Source of the DNA: JACMMS01 sp043758775
Lineage (GTDB): Bacteria > Pseudomonadota > Gammaproteobacteria > Burkholderiales > Methylophilaceae
Direction: 5' to 3'
Length of the DNA: 28,046 nucleotides
NCBI GenBank assembly: GCA_043758775.1
Contig: JAYVMU010000016.1
Location: 1-28,046 of the forward strand
In this document: positions 1 through 8,230 of the stretch, piece by piece
Numbering within the stretch: the first letter of the stretch is position 1
Layout: every line of letters begins with the position of its first letter
Made by a program: the position numbers and the translations under genes
Notes under the pieces: model-generated
The model's database searches: none
What the model was told of the DNA's origin: nothing
Seen by the model: the letters and a program-made list of their open reading frames with translations, nothing else

Positions 1-172
1 AGAGACGCCTCAAAATTGAGGCTTCACTCTACACAATTCTACAGATACTGAGCCTGACACTCTTTGAGAAAAAATCACTAAATCAACTACTTAAAAATAC
101 AGAGTTACAAGCAAACATTCCTGAAAATGATAACCAATTGAATCTATTCAACTAAATTGCCGGACACTACTG
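1..172 (+). mobile_element. Right end of an IS4-family insertion sequence (partial)
   Basis: The window opens inside an insertion sequence. Bases 3-155 encode the last 50 residues of an IS4-type transposase, and the sequence after its stop codon, around 160-172 (CCGGACACTACTG), resembles the terminal inverted repeat of IS4-family elements of this type. The outer boundary near 172 is inferred from that recalled end sequence. The left end is outside the window, so the inverted repeat and any target duplication cannot be confirmed here. No second copy of this end is visible in the window. Confidence 0.65.
3..155 (+). CDS. IS4-family transposase, C-terminal fragment (5' end outside window)
   Basis: This is the open tail of a coding frame that enters the window at base 3 and stops at TAA 153-155. 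It is too short to stand out as an ORF. The translated tail contains SLYTILQILSLTLFEK, then a hydrophilic stretch ending NQLNLFN. That arrangement is typical of the C-terminus of IS4-family transposases, where a conserved Leu-rich helix and LTLFEK motif precede a short Asn/Leu-rich end. The catalytic DDE residues lie upstream of the window, so whether the element is active cannot be judged. The stop is followed within a few bases by the probable IS terminal repeat, as expected. The family call comes from motif recognition only. Confidence 0.7.
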   Translation, partial: RRLKIEASLYTILQILSLTLFEKKSLNQLLKNTELQANIPENDNQLNLFN

Positions 173-209
173 ATCCAATATACAATCATGTAAAACAACA
201 TAAACCATA

Positions 210-250
210 GATTGCACATTGATTGCATTTTTTATTAACATTGATTGCAT
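210..250. repeat. Phased GATTGCA direct repeats upstream of purL
   Basis: GATTGCA occurs at 210-216, 221-227 and 243-249, with starts 11 and 22 bases apart, about one and two helical turns. The last two copies sit in a longer 13-base direct repeat, ACATTGATTGCAT, at 216-228 and 238-250. A partly inverted match (ATCAAT) follows near 259-264. The spacing places the copies on one DNA face, as in operators for repeat-binding regulators. They lie about 190 bases upstream of purL and about 40 bases beyond the IS end, so they could serve purL, the IS or neither. No promoter can be assigned with confidence in 173-437. Confidence 0.5.
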
Positions 251-437
251 AGACAAACATCAATAGCATATTAAATTAGCAAATCCTAGATTTTTACAAA
301 GCGCCACTTTAGCTTTCTGTTAAAATATGATCTTTAGTTGAATCATCCAGCCTTGAATTCATTTATTTAGGCACACATATTTCATGTGCAGCTTTAATGC
401 TGTTTAAATATTAGGCGCCAAAAGGTCTAACCCAATT

Positions 438-3400
438 ATGCTAACTATCCGCGGCAGTGCCGCACTTTCTTCGTTTCGTTTAGAAAAAATACTGACCGAA
501 CTCAAATCTAACGCACCGCGTGTTAGTCATTTTTATGCTGAATTTATACATTTTGCCTGGATGCAAAACGCACTCGGTGCTGAACAACAGAATATATTAG
601 AAAAAATACTCACTTACGGCCCTAAAACTGACAGTGCATCATCTGGCAATGGCATTCATGGTGAATTGTTTTTAGTAATCCCACGCCCTGGTACCATTTC
701 ACCCTGGTCATCCCGCGCAACCGATATTGCACGCCATTGCGGCATACCGGAAATACAAAGACTAGAGCGCGGCATTGCCTATTACGCTGCCAGCCACGAC
801 GGCAGCCCGCTCACTAATGCAGAAAAAGCCACACTAAAGTCATTGATTCATGACCGTATGACTGAGGTTGTATTTAATGATTTAAACGATGCAGAAAAGT
901 TATATCACACGGCTGAACCAACGCCACTCAACAGTGTTGATATTTTAACAGGCGGGAAAGCTGCCTTAGATTCAGCGAATAACGACTTAGGTTTAGCTTT
1001 ATCGCCTGACGAAGTCGATTACCTGTTCGACAATTTCAGCAAAATCAATCGCAACCCTACCGATGTGGAGTTGATGATGTTTGCACAAGCCAACTCTGAA
1101 CATTGTCGCCATAAAATTTTTAATGCTGACTGGGTAATTGATGGTGTTGCACAAGCCCATACCCTGTTTGGCATGATACGCAACACCCATAGATTAAATC
1201 CAGGTAATACAGTAGTTGCCTATTCTGACAACTCCTCCATTGTGGCAAGCCACGTAAATGGTGAAAAAACCAAACGCTTCTATCCACGAACCAATGCTGC
1301 CAATGAACACAGCTATGGCTTTGTAGAAGAACAAATGCACTACTTAATGAAAGTGGAAACGCATAATCACCCAACAGCAATCTCACCTTTTGCCGGTGCA
1401 GCTACTGGTGCGGGCGGTGAAATTCGTGATGAAGGCGCAACGGGCATAGGCTCTAAACCTAAAGCAGGCTTAACTGGCTTTTCAGTATCCAACTTAAACA
1501 TCCCTAATTTTGTCCAACCGTGGGAACAAACACAATATGGCAAGCCTGGCCGTATCGCCTCACCCTTGCAAATTATGATTGATGGCCCTTTGGGCGGCGC
1601 AGCGTATAACAATGAGTTTGGTCGGCCGAATATCGCCGGCTACTTCCGTACCTTAGAAATTGAGATGGCTGGTGAAGTGCGTGGTTACCATAAGCCGATT
1701 ATGTTGGCTGGTGGCGTTGGTAATATTTCCGCACAGCACGCTAAAAAAAATGCCATTCCTGCGGGTGCCGCGCTGATTCAACTGGGCGGTCCAGCGATGT
1801 TGATTGGTTTGGGTGGTGGCGCTGCATCTAGTATGGATACTGGCAGCAATGCAGAAAATCTGGATTTTGATTCAGTACAACGTGGCAACCCAGAGCTGGA
1901 GCGTCGCGCACAAGAAGTCATTGATCGCTGCTGGCAATTGGGTGCAGATAATCCGATTTTAAGCATTCACGATGTAGGCGCAGGCGGCATCTCCAACGCC
2001 TTCCCAGAACTTGTAAATGATGCTGGCGTAGGTGCAACGTTTCAGTTGCGCGATGTACATAATGAAGAACCCGGCATGTCACCATGCGAACTGTGGAGTA
2101 ACGAAGCACAAGAACGTTACGTATTGGCAATTTCACAGGAAAGCCTGGCATTATTCAGCGAAATCTGCGCGCGTGAACGCTGTCCGTTTGCTGTCGTTGG
2201 TACCGCAACTGAAGAACGTCATTTAACCGTTGCTGATAGCCATTTTGCTAACAAGCCAGTGGATATGGAGCTATCTGTGCTACTTGGTAAGCCGCCAAAA
2301 ATGACACGCAATGTGACGAGCTTTAAGCGTGAATTAACAGCGTTTGATACGTCAAAAATTGACTTGAAAGATGTCGCCACTCGCGTATTGCGCTTACCTA
2401 GCGTCGCAGATAAAACCTTCCTCATAACCATCGGTGATAGATCCGTCACCGGCTTAATCGCCCGCGACCAAATGGTTGGCCCATGGCAAGTTCCAGTAGC
2501 TGATGTAGCGGTAACATTAGCCGGCTTTGAAACTTACGCTGGTGAAGCGTTTGCGATTGGAGAAAAAGCTCCAATCGCATTAATTAATGCACCAGCGTCT
2601 GGCCGTATGGCGATTGGTGAAGCGCTCACCAACATCGCCGCGAGTTTGATTAATGATATTAGCGACCTAAAGCTCTCCGCCAACTGGATGGCGCCTGCTG
2701 GTCATGCCGGCGAGGATGTCGCATTATATGAAACGGTCAAAGCCGTTGGTATGGAGCTATGTCCAGCACTAGGCATCAGTATTCCTGTGGGCAAAGACTC
2801 CATGAGCATGAAAACTGTTTGGAAAGATGATGGCAAAAACAAGGCAGTAACCTCGCCTATTTCATTAGTGGTGACGGCGTTTGCCACTACATCGGATGCA
2901 CGCAAGACACTGACACCACAACTGCGTACCGACAAAGGTGACACCAAGCTGATTCTGATTGACTTAGGCGCTGGTAAAAACCGCATGGGTGGCTCCGCTT
3001 TGGCACAAGTGTATAGCGAAACAGACAATGTGGCACCGGATGTTGATAATGCAGCATTATTAAAAGCCTTTTTCGTCGAAGTACAACGTTTAAATAGTGA
3101 GGCGAAATTACTCGCCTATCATGATCGCTCCGATGGCGGGTTATTTGTCACCTTGGCTGAAATGGCCTTTGCTGGTCGTTGTGGTCTTGATGTGGATATC
3201 AGCAGCTTAGCTGGCAATGTCGCTGATATTTTATACAACGAAGAACTCGGCGCAGTGTTACAAGTGCGCGCGGCTGAGGCAGATGCGATTTGCACACAAC
3301 TGCAAACTGCTATGTCCAATTGTGCACATATCATAGGTTCCGCCGTGGCTCATAATCACGGTATGGTGATACGTCGACATGAACAAGTGATTTATGCAGA

Positions 3401-4361
3401 ATTACGCACCGCCTTGCACCGCATGTGGTCCGAAACGAGCTATCACATGCAAAAAATGCGCGACAACCCACTGTGTGCCCAACAAGAATACGACCGTATT
3501 CTAGATGTCACTGACCCCGGCTTGCACCAACACATTACTTTTGATGTATCTAATAATATTAGTGCACCTTATATTAGTAGTAACGCACGCCCTAAAATGG
3601 CGATTTTACGTGAGCAAGGTGTGAATGGCCATGTAGAAATGGCAGCGGCATTTGACCGTGCGGGCTTTGCTGCTTATGACGTACACATGAGTGACATTAT
3701 TGCAGGGCGTGTTTCATTATCTGATTTTATCGGCATGGTAGCTTGTGGTGGCTTCTCTTATGGCGATGTATTAGGCGCAGGCGAAGGTTGGGCAAAATCC
3801 ATCTTATTTAACTCACGCGCGCGTGATGAATTTTCTGCCTTCTTCCAGCGCGAAGATTCGTTTGCATTAGGCGTTTGTAATGGCTGTCAAATGATGAGCA
3901 ACTTGCATGACATTATCCCTGGTAGTGATCATTGGCCACATTTTGTACGCAATAAATCAGAACAATTTGAAGCGCGTATTGCGATAGTAGAGATTTTGGA
4001 GTCGCCTAGCATGTTCTTCAGCGGCATGGCGGGCAGTCGCATGCCTATTACTGTTTCACATGGTGAAGGTTATGCGGAATTTATTTCACAAAACGCTGTC
4101 AATGACGTACTAGCTAAAAGATTAGTCAGTATGCAGTTTGTGGATAATAACGCTACAGCAACTGAAACTTATCCGTTCAATCCTAATGGCTCCCCACAAG
4201 GGATTACAGGATTAACTACCCAAAATGGACGTTTTAGTATTATGATGCCGCATCCAGAACGGGTATTTAGAGTAGTGCAAAATTCATGGCATCCTGATAC
4301 TAACCTTGAAGACTCGCCATGGATACGGATGTTCCGTAATGCAAGAAAATTTGTAAATTAA
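438..4361 (+). CDS. purL: Phosphoribosylformylglycinamidine synthase, single-chain (large) form
   Basis: Fourth step of de novo purine synthesis in the cytoplasm: FGAR, glutamine and ATP are converted to FGAM. At 1307 residues it is the long single-chain enzyme of proteobacteria (E. coli about 1295), not the split PurL/PurQ/PurS type. The N-terminus begins MLTIRGSAALSSFR as in the family. The AIRS-like synthase core has KVETHNHPTAISPF around residues 305-318 and GGEIRDEGATG shortly after. The C-terminal class I glutamine amidotransferase domain has the nucleophile Cys1147 in GVCNGCQMM and the His1272/Glu1274 pair in PHPERVFR. The frame is intact and full length. The start is supported by an AAAGGT element about 12 bases upstream. 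The ankyrin gene starts 29 bases after the stop and may be cotranscribed. Confidence 0.97.
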   Translation: MLTIRGSAALSSFRLEKILTELKSNAPRVSHFYAEFIHFAWMQNALGAEQQNILEKILTYGPKTDSASSGNGIHGELFLVIPRPGTISPWSSRATDIARHCGIPEIQRLERGIAYYAASHDGSPLTNAEKATLKSLIHDRMTEVVFNDLNDAEKLYHTAEPTPLNSVDILTGGKAALDSANNDLGLALSPDEVDYLFDNFSKINRNPTDVELMMFAQANSEHCRHKIFNADWVIDGVAQAHTLFGMIRNTHRLNPGNTVVAYSDNSSIVASHVNGEKTKRFYPRTNAANEHSYGFVEEQMHYLMKVETHNHPTAISPFAGAATGAGGEIRDEGATGIGSKPKAGLTGFSVSNLNIPNFVQPWEQTQYGKPGRIASPLQIMIDGPLGGAAYNNEFGRPNIAGYFRTLEIEMAGEVRGYHKPIMLAGGVGNISAQHAKKNAIPAGAALIQLGGPAMLIGLGGGAASSMDTGSNAENLDFDSVQRGNPELERRAQEVIDRCWQLGADNPILSIHDVGAGGISNAFPELVNDAGVGATFQLRDVHNEEPGMSPCELWSNEAQERYVLAISQESLALFSEICARERCPFAVVGTATEERHLTVADSHFANKPVDMELSVLLGKPPKMTRNVTSFKRELTAFDTSKIDLKDVATRVLRLPSVADKTFLITIGDRSVTGLIARDQMVGPWQVPVADVAVTLAGFETYAGEAFAIGEKAPIALINAPASGRMAIGEALTNIAASLINDISDLKLSANWMAPAGHAGEDVALYETVKAVGMELCPALGISIPVGKDSMSMKTVWKDDGKNKAVTSPISLVVTAFATTSDARKTLTPQLRTDKGDTKLILIDLGAGKNRMGGSALAQVYSETDNVAPDVDNAALLKAFFVEVQRLNSEAKLLAYHDRSDGGLFVTLAEMAFAGRCGLDVDISSLAGNVADILYNEELGAVLQVRAAEADAICTQLQTAMSNCAHIIGSAVAHNHGMVIRRHEQVIYAELRTALHRMWSETSYHMQKMRDNPLCAQQEYDRILDVTDPGLHQHITFDVSNNISAPYISSNARPKMAILREQGVNGHVEMAAAFDRAGFAAYDVHMSDIIAGRVSLSDFIGMVACGGFSYGDVLGAGEGWAKSILFNSRARDEFSAFFQREDSFALGVCNGCQMMSNLHDIIPGSDHWPHFVRNKSEQFEARIAIVEILESPSMFFSGMAGSRMPITVSHGEGYAEFISQNAVNDVLAKRLVSMQFVDNNATATETYPFNPNGSPQGITGLTTQNGRFSIMMPHPERVFRVVQNSWHPDTNLEDSPWIRMFRNARKFVN

Positions 4362-4390
4362 GTCAACCTTGACGCTGGAGAAGAAGAAGC

Positions 4391-4870
4391 ATGAAAATGA
4401 TTAAAGCAATTTTGGCAATTTTGGCAATTAGTTTCTCGCTCAATGCGATGGCATTAACTGATGATGAGTCTGTGGAATTTACTGGTGCATGCAATGATGG
4501 TAATTTAAAAGTTGTTCAGAAATACGTAGAGCATGGCTTAAATGTAAATGATGTTTATTTTGCCTGGTCACCACTACAAATGGCTACAATTAAAGGTCAT
4601 CTAGATATTGTTAAATATTTGGTAGAGCATGGTGCTAATGTCAACTACACGCACCCTGTTTCTAAAATGAATGCATTTCATTTAGCGGCTTTTGATAATT
4701 TTCCAGATATTGTGAAATACCTAGCTACAAAAGGCGCTGACATTAATCAACACATGAAGGGTGACGTATCTTTAATACGCGTAATTCGTGATGAGGGTAA
4801 TACTAAAATGGTTGATTTGCTACTATCAATGGGCGTTAAAGATGATGGTTGCGAAGATAAATGTTTCTAA
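4391..4870 (+). CDS. Small exported ankyrin-repeat protein
   Basis: A 159-residue protein with an N-terminal signal peptide (basic MKMIK, hydrophobic core, NAMA cleavage region near residues 18-21) followed by about three to four ankyrin repeats. The clearest are WSPLQMATIKGHLDIVKYLV with EHGANVN, and NAFHLAAFDNFPDIVKYLA with TKGADIN. The likely location is the periplasm. The function is unknown beyond a protein-binding scaffold. A strong GGAGAAG ribosome site lies 8-15 bases before the ATG. The signal-peptide codons contain a short tandem repeat (ATTTTGGCA units at about 4410-4427) encoding ILAILAI. Two cysteines (CEDKC) end the protein. The gene sits 29 bases after purL and is followed by a degraded region. 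A second exported ankyrin protein occurs at 15574-16599. Confidence 0.85.
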   Translation: MKMIKAILAILAISFSLNAMALTDDESVEFTGACNDGNLKVVQKYVEHGLNVNDVYFAWSPLQMATIKGHLDIVKYLVEHGANVNYTHPVSKMNAFHLAAFDNFPDIVKYLATKGADINQHMKGDVSLIRVIRDEGNTKMVDLLLSMGVKDDGCEDKCF

Positions 4871-4985
4871 TACAATAAGGCGCAACGTCGCTTCATTGAC
4901 TTTAAGCAAAACATTGACTCACTGAAAGCGTTAAATTAAAAGTGTTATTGTAGTGTTTTCTATGTGAGATATAACACTAGATTAA

Positions 4986-5372
4986 ATAAACATAATATTT
5001 TTCCTAGCTAGTGTAATAAGCCTTCTACTTATAACCTCTACGGCACATGCCGCAGAGGTTATTTCATGTAAGTCCTTTATAAATTATCATACTCGTACAC
5101 TTGCTGCTTCTTGTGCAGTTTGTCACGGCACAAACGACAACAGCGTTGGTGTCTCACCTAGCGTGGGTAGGCAGGAAATACATATTTCGCTAGGCAAATG
5201 GTGATCAACCAAGCACCATTATTGCGCTGATGCGTGATAGCATATGCTATCAAGACTCAGTATTTTCTAATACTTGCTACAGCTTGTCTGTGATGAGATG
5301 GCCATACAAGTAGCGAATGTGTACCATTATCATGTCAAAAGCAAGATGGTGCCGGCGTTTCATTTCAGATAA
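4986..5372 (+). pseudogene. Decayed exported class I cytochrome c gene
   Basis: No intact ORF is present, but frames can be stitched together. From 4986 one frame reads a good signal peptide (IIFFLASVISLLL, ITSTAHAAEV) that lacks a start codon: ATA stands at 4986-4988 where ATG would fit. It continues to the haem-binding CXXCH motif as SCAVCHGTNDNSVGVSPS (Cys codon at 5112-5114, His at 5124-5126), then stops at TGA 5202-5204. A +1 frame from 5203 continues plausibly (QPSTIIALM). The original frame resumes near 5292 (DEMAIQVANVYH), matching the end of small c-type cytochromes such as those of sulfide dehydrogenase. It ends at TAA 5370-5372. A lost start and two frame changes mark it as a pseudogene. 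The exact subfamily is inferred. Confidence 0.7.
5031..5062. repeat. Strong stem-loop inside the cytochrome c relic
   Basis: ATAACCTCT at 5031-5039 pairs with AGAGGTTAT at 5054-5062. Inside, after one A/C mismatch, CGGC pairs with GCCG around a small ACAT loop. This makes a nearly perfect 32-base palindrome. There is no clear U tract on either side, so it is not a textbook terminator. It overlaps the codons for the signal-peptide cleavage region of the pseudogene. Confidence 0.6.
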
Positions 5373-5443
5373 GCCTTCTGAATTAAAAGCCGGCTATGCA
5401 GCAGCATGGGCTAATAATATATGGTCGGATATACTCACTTAAT
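5373..5443 (+). pseudogene. Possible C-terminal scrap of a flavocytochrome c-type flavoprotein
   Basis: In a third frame ending at TAA 5441-5443, the sequence reads SDKPSELKAGYAAAWANNIW followed by SDILT. It looks like a genuine protein C-terminus rather than random coding. Its position just after a sulfide-dehydrogenase-like cytochrome relic suggests the tail of the partner FAD subunit (FccB/SoxF-like), with the body deleted. That assignment is a weak inference. It could equally be the end of another lost protein. The stop lies 2 bases before the next gene's annotated start. Confidence 0.35.
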
Positions 5444-5445
5444 TT

Positions 5446-6660
5446 ATGCTTCACTTCATGAAATCAAAGTTTCTAGCCGCTCTGCTATCAACTAGTTTGT
5501 ATAGTGTGATGGCTTGCGCCGACGTTGCCCCAGCTACTGACATTCTACAAAATCTTAATAATGCTATCCACTTGCCGGCAGGTTTTAAACTGAATGTTTT
5601 TGCTAAACTAAAACCCGGTGGCAACGATTTCTTTCGTGGCCCACGTATGATGACATTTGATGCGCAAGGCAATTTATATGTATCGACTGGTTTACATAAT
5701 CAGGTATGGATGTTGCCGGATGCTAATCACGATGGTGTTGCCGACGAGAGTATTTTAATTTCTGATCAGCTCAATGGACCACAAGGTTTAGCTTTTGTAA
5801 ATGACAAACTACTAGTAGCAAATCAAGATGGTGTTGTGCAACTGGAACAGACCAATGGCAAAACCATTATTAAGCCATTTATCAGTAACCTGCCTAGTGG
5901 CGGACATACCCTCAAGAATATTAAACTTGGTCCAGATGGTTATTTATACCTGAATGTAGGCTCAAGCTGTAATGTATGCACTGAAACCGACCCGCTACGT
6001 GCCACCATGCTGCGTTATACAACAGATGGTAAGCCAGCTGGCGCACTGGTTACGCTGGGTCGCCATGCGCCTAACCCGATTTATGCATATGGCCTACGTA
6101 ATTCGCAAGGATTCACTTGGCAACCAGAAACCGATACGATGTATGCCACCAACGAGGGTGCAGATATGCGCTCTGACACTAAAAATGGCCGGGTAAATGA
6201 TGCAATACCACCTGAGCATTTAAACATTATTGAAGCGGGAAAACACTATGGCTGGCCGCATTGTTGGGGTAATCAGGTAACAGACCCGAACTTCGCAGGT
6301 GAAGATGGCTTCTGTAAAACTACACAAGCACCTGCAATCACATTTGACTCTCACTCCACGCCAATTGGCATTGCATTTTTAAATAAAGCCAGCTTCCCCA
6401 GTGAATACAAAAACGATGCAATTGTGGCTTTACATGGCTCATGGAATCGAGCCGAAGCTAGCGGTTATAAACTAGTACGCGTAAAATTTAAAGATAACAA
6501 ACCGATCGCTGTAGAAGATTTTGCCACCGGCTGGCTAAAAGATAACAAAGCCTGGGGTCGTCCAGTCGATGTCATTGTGGCGCCAGATGGTGCACTTTTT
6601 ATCTCGGATGACCGCGCGGGCTTGATTTACCGCATTACCTACCCCAAGTTAGCAAAGTAG
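5446..6660 (+). CDS. Exported PQQ-dependent sugar dehydrogenase / L-sorbosone dehydrogenase-like beta-propeller
   Basis: A 404-residue exported protein of the soluble glucose/sorbosone dehydrogenase (GSDH, YliI-like) family, probably oxidising a sugar or aldehyde in the periplasm with PQQ and calcium. A signal peptide (KSKFLAALLSTSLYSVMACA) comes first. Blades follow, with GGHTLKNIKLGPDGYLYLNV (His154, equivalent to the catalytic His region), YAYGLRNSQGFTW (Arg218), HYGWPHCWGN, HGSWNR and WGRPVDVIVAPDGALFISDD near the C-terminus. All are hallmarks of the family. The substrate cannot be read from sequence. Two starts compete, ATG 5446 and ATG 5458 (MKSK). Neither has a strong ribosome site, and the second gives a more typical signal peptide. 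The 203-residue exported protein follows 37 bases later. Confidence 0.85.
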   Translation: MLHFMKSKFLAALLSTSLYSVMACADVAPATDILQNLNNAIHLPAGFKLNVFAKLKPGGNDFFRGPRMMTFDAQGNLYVSTGLHNQVWMLPDANHDGVADESILISDQLNGPQGLAFVNDKLLVANQDGVVQLEQTNGKTIIKPFISNLPSGGHTLKNIKLGPDGYLYLNVGSSCNVCTETDPLRATMLRYTTDGKPAGALVTLGRHAPNPIYAYGLRNSQGFTWQPETDTMYATNEGADMRSDTKNGRVNDAIPPEHLNIIEAGKHYGWPHCWGNQVTDPNFAGEDGFCKTTQAPAITFDSHSTPIGIAFLNKASFPSEYKNDAIVALHGSWNRAEASGYKLVRVKFKDNKPIAVEDFATGWLKDNKAWGRPVDVIVAPDGALFISDDRAGLIYRITYPKLAK

Positions 6661-6697
6661 GCACTAAACACATCATTTATATCAAAGTAAACATATC

Positions 6698-7309
6698 ATG
6701 AAAAATCTTAAAAAAATAATACTAGCCCCTGCGCTATTACTGTTAGGCTTACTCAGCATCAACAGCAACGCCATAGCTGATAACAACGATGGCACAAATG
6801 CAGCAAGCAATGCTAACTCAGCTAGCTTGCTGGTGTATATCAATCCAATTTTTTATGACCATCCAATACGGCTACTGCATCCTTATTTAGATTATTGGCA
6901 CCTTAGAGGACCAATGTTTGAAAAAATAGCCTTAAAAACATTGAACAATAACCAAATCAGCGCACAAAGTTGCCAACCTAACTTAGACGCCAATCTAACT
7001 ATTTCGCTGGAACCCTACATGTTTTACAACCCACAAATGCGCATTTTTCATAGTGAAGTCATTGCCAAGGTTTATGCTGGTAAATTAGAGCCAATTGCAA
7101 CTTACAAAGCAACGGCAGAAGAACTAGGTGAATTAAATAATGTGGCTGATTACTATCTAAAACGCGCTTATGCAAAAGCGATGCAGAGTATTGTCACGCA
7201 GATGCAAGCTGACACTGATAAAATAAAATTCAATAACGGCGCCGTATCTCTTGAAAATAACCTTTGTACACTACTCAATACTTTGCCTACTACACGCAGA
7301 TATTTTTAA
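6698..7309 (+). CDS. Exported protein of unknown function
   Basis: I do not recognise this 203-residue protein. It has a clear signal peptide (MKNLKKIILAPALLLLGLLS then NAIA, cleavage near residue 27), so it should be periplasmic. The mature part starts with a low-complexity Asn/Ala/Ser stretch to about residue 43, then a compact region rich in aromatic residues and prolines (YINPIFYDHPIRLLHPYLDY). It has two cysteines, Cys92 and Cys190, which could form a disulfide. A helix-rich segment around 137-175 follows. There is no lipobox and no membrane segment after the signal. It lies between two exported beta-propeller genes with gaps of 37 and 40 bases, suggesting one transcript. Confidence 0.75.
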   Translation: MKNLKKIILAPALLLLGLLSINSNAIADNNDGTNAASNANSASLLVYINPIFYDHPIRLLHPYLDYWHLRGPMFEKIALKTLNNNQISAQSCQPNLDANLTISLEPYMFYNPQMRIFHSEVIAKVYAGKLEPIATYKATAEELGELNNVADYYLKRAYAKAMQSIVTQMQADTDKIKFNNGAVSLENNLCTLLNTLPTTRRYF

Positions 7310-7349
7310 TCTTAAATTTGTTAACCTAAATAAAAGGCATTAAATATTC

Positions 7350-8201
7350 ATGAAAAAATCAAAAAAATTATTCACGCTTATTGCTAGCATTTACTTAAGC
7401 CTTAACCTCGCTCAGGCAGCCGAAATGCAAAAAGTTACTGGCTTAAAAAACCCAGAATCCGCAATTCAAGCTAAAGATGGGCGCATTTATATTTCTGAAA
7501 TTAATGAATTTGGCAAAGATGGCGATGGCCAAATTAGTGTAGTGGATAAAAATGGACAACTGTCTGTATTTGCCAAGGGAATGGATGACCCGAAAGGCTT
7601 AGCGATAATAGGCAAGAAACTTTATGTTGCTGATAAAACTCGTGTTTTAGAGATATCTCCAGATGGCACTTGGTCAGTCTATGGCGCACAAGCAGCCTTT
7701 CCAAGCACACCAGTATTTTTAAATGACTTGGTAGCAGATCAAGCCGGCAACTTGTACGTGAGTGATAGCGGCACACTCAAATCAGGCGGTCAGATTTATA
7801 AGATTAACCCTAAAGGTGAAATCAGCCTTGTGGTGGACAGCAAAAACCCCGACATTCTTGCCCCTAACGGTTTATTAATGGATGGTCCCAATCACTTACT
7901 GGAAATAGATTTTGCCTCTGGTATTTTATACCGCGTAGATTTAAAAACTGGTGCGACGACTAAAGTTGCTGAAGGTTTTGGCGGTGGCGATGGATTAGTG
8001 CGGACTAAAAATGGCAAACTGATTATCAGCGACTGGCAAAGTGGTAAGATTTATCAAGTGGTAGGAAAAAGAGCTAAGTTACTGAAAGAAGGCTACCAAG
8101 CTTCTGCAGACATCGTACTGAGCAACGACGGAAAAACTTTGTTAGTGCCTGATATGAAAGCAGGTGAACTGGATTTTTTGGCTATTAAGAATCTAAAATA
8201 A
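7350..8201 (+). CDS. Exported SMP-30/gluconolactonase- or NHL-like beta-propeller protein
   Basis: A 283-residue exported protein with signal peptide (KKLFTLIASIYLSLNLAQAA, cleavage after AQA). It then has repeated blades of the type GLKNPESAIQAKDGRIYISE, DDPKGLAIIGKKLYVAD, LNDLVADQAGNLYVSDSG and GDGLVRTKNGKLIISDWQSG. This pattern is that of SMP-30/gluconolactonase-like or NHL six-bladed propellers. The acidic LND and ISD positions fit the metal-site region of SMP-30 enzymes. Possible roles are hydrolysis of a sugar lactone produced by the neighbouring dehydrogenase, or ligand binding. This functional link is inferred from proximity. The frame is intact, preceded by AAAAGGC about 10 bases upstream of the start, and a perfect terminator palindrome follows. 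Confidence 0.75.
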   Translation: MKKSKKLFTLIASIYLSLNLAQAAEMQKVTGLKNPESAIQAKDGRIYISEINEFGKDGDGQISVVDKNGQLSVFAKGMDDPKGLAIIGKKLYVADKTRVLEISPDGTWSVYGAQAAFPSTPVFLNDLVADQAGNLYVSDSGTLKSGGQIYKINPKGEISLVVDSKNPDILAPNGLLMDGPNHLLEIDFASGILYRVDLKTGATTKVAEGFGGGDGLVRTKNGKLIISDWQSGKIYQVVGKRAKLLKEGYQASADIVLSNDGKTLLVPDMKAGELDFLAIKNLK

Positions 8202-8230
8202 CTCAACAAATTATCTCTAGTAATACTTAA

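Noticed and set aside
173..437. A sigma70 promoter for purL (TTTACA 293-298 with TAAAAT 321-326)
   Set aside because: The spacer is 22 bases, too long. No better pair could be defended.
4405..4430. Tandem ATTTTGGCA units as a phase-variation repeat
   Set aside because: Only two to three copies, in units that keep the reading frame and encode an ordinary signal-peptide core (ILAILAI).
4873..4893. AAGGCG/CGCTT hairpin just after the ankyrin gene as a terminator
   Set aside because: The stem is short and mismatched, and no U tract follows.
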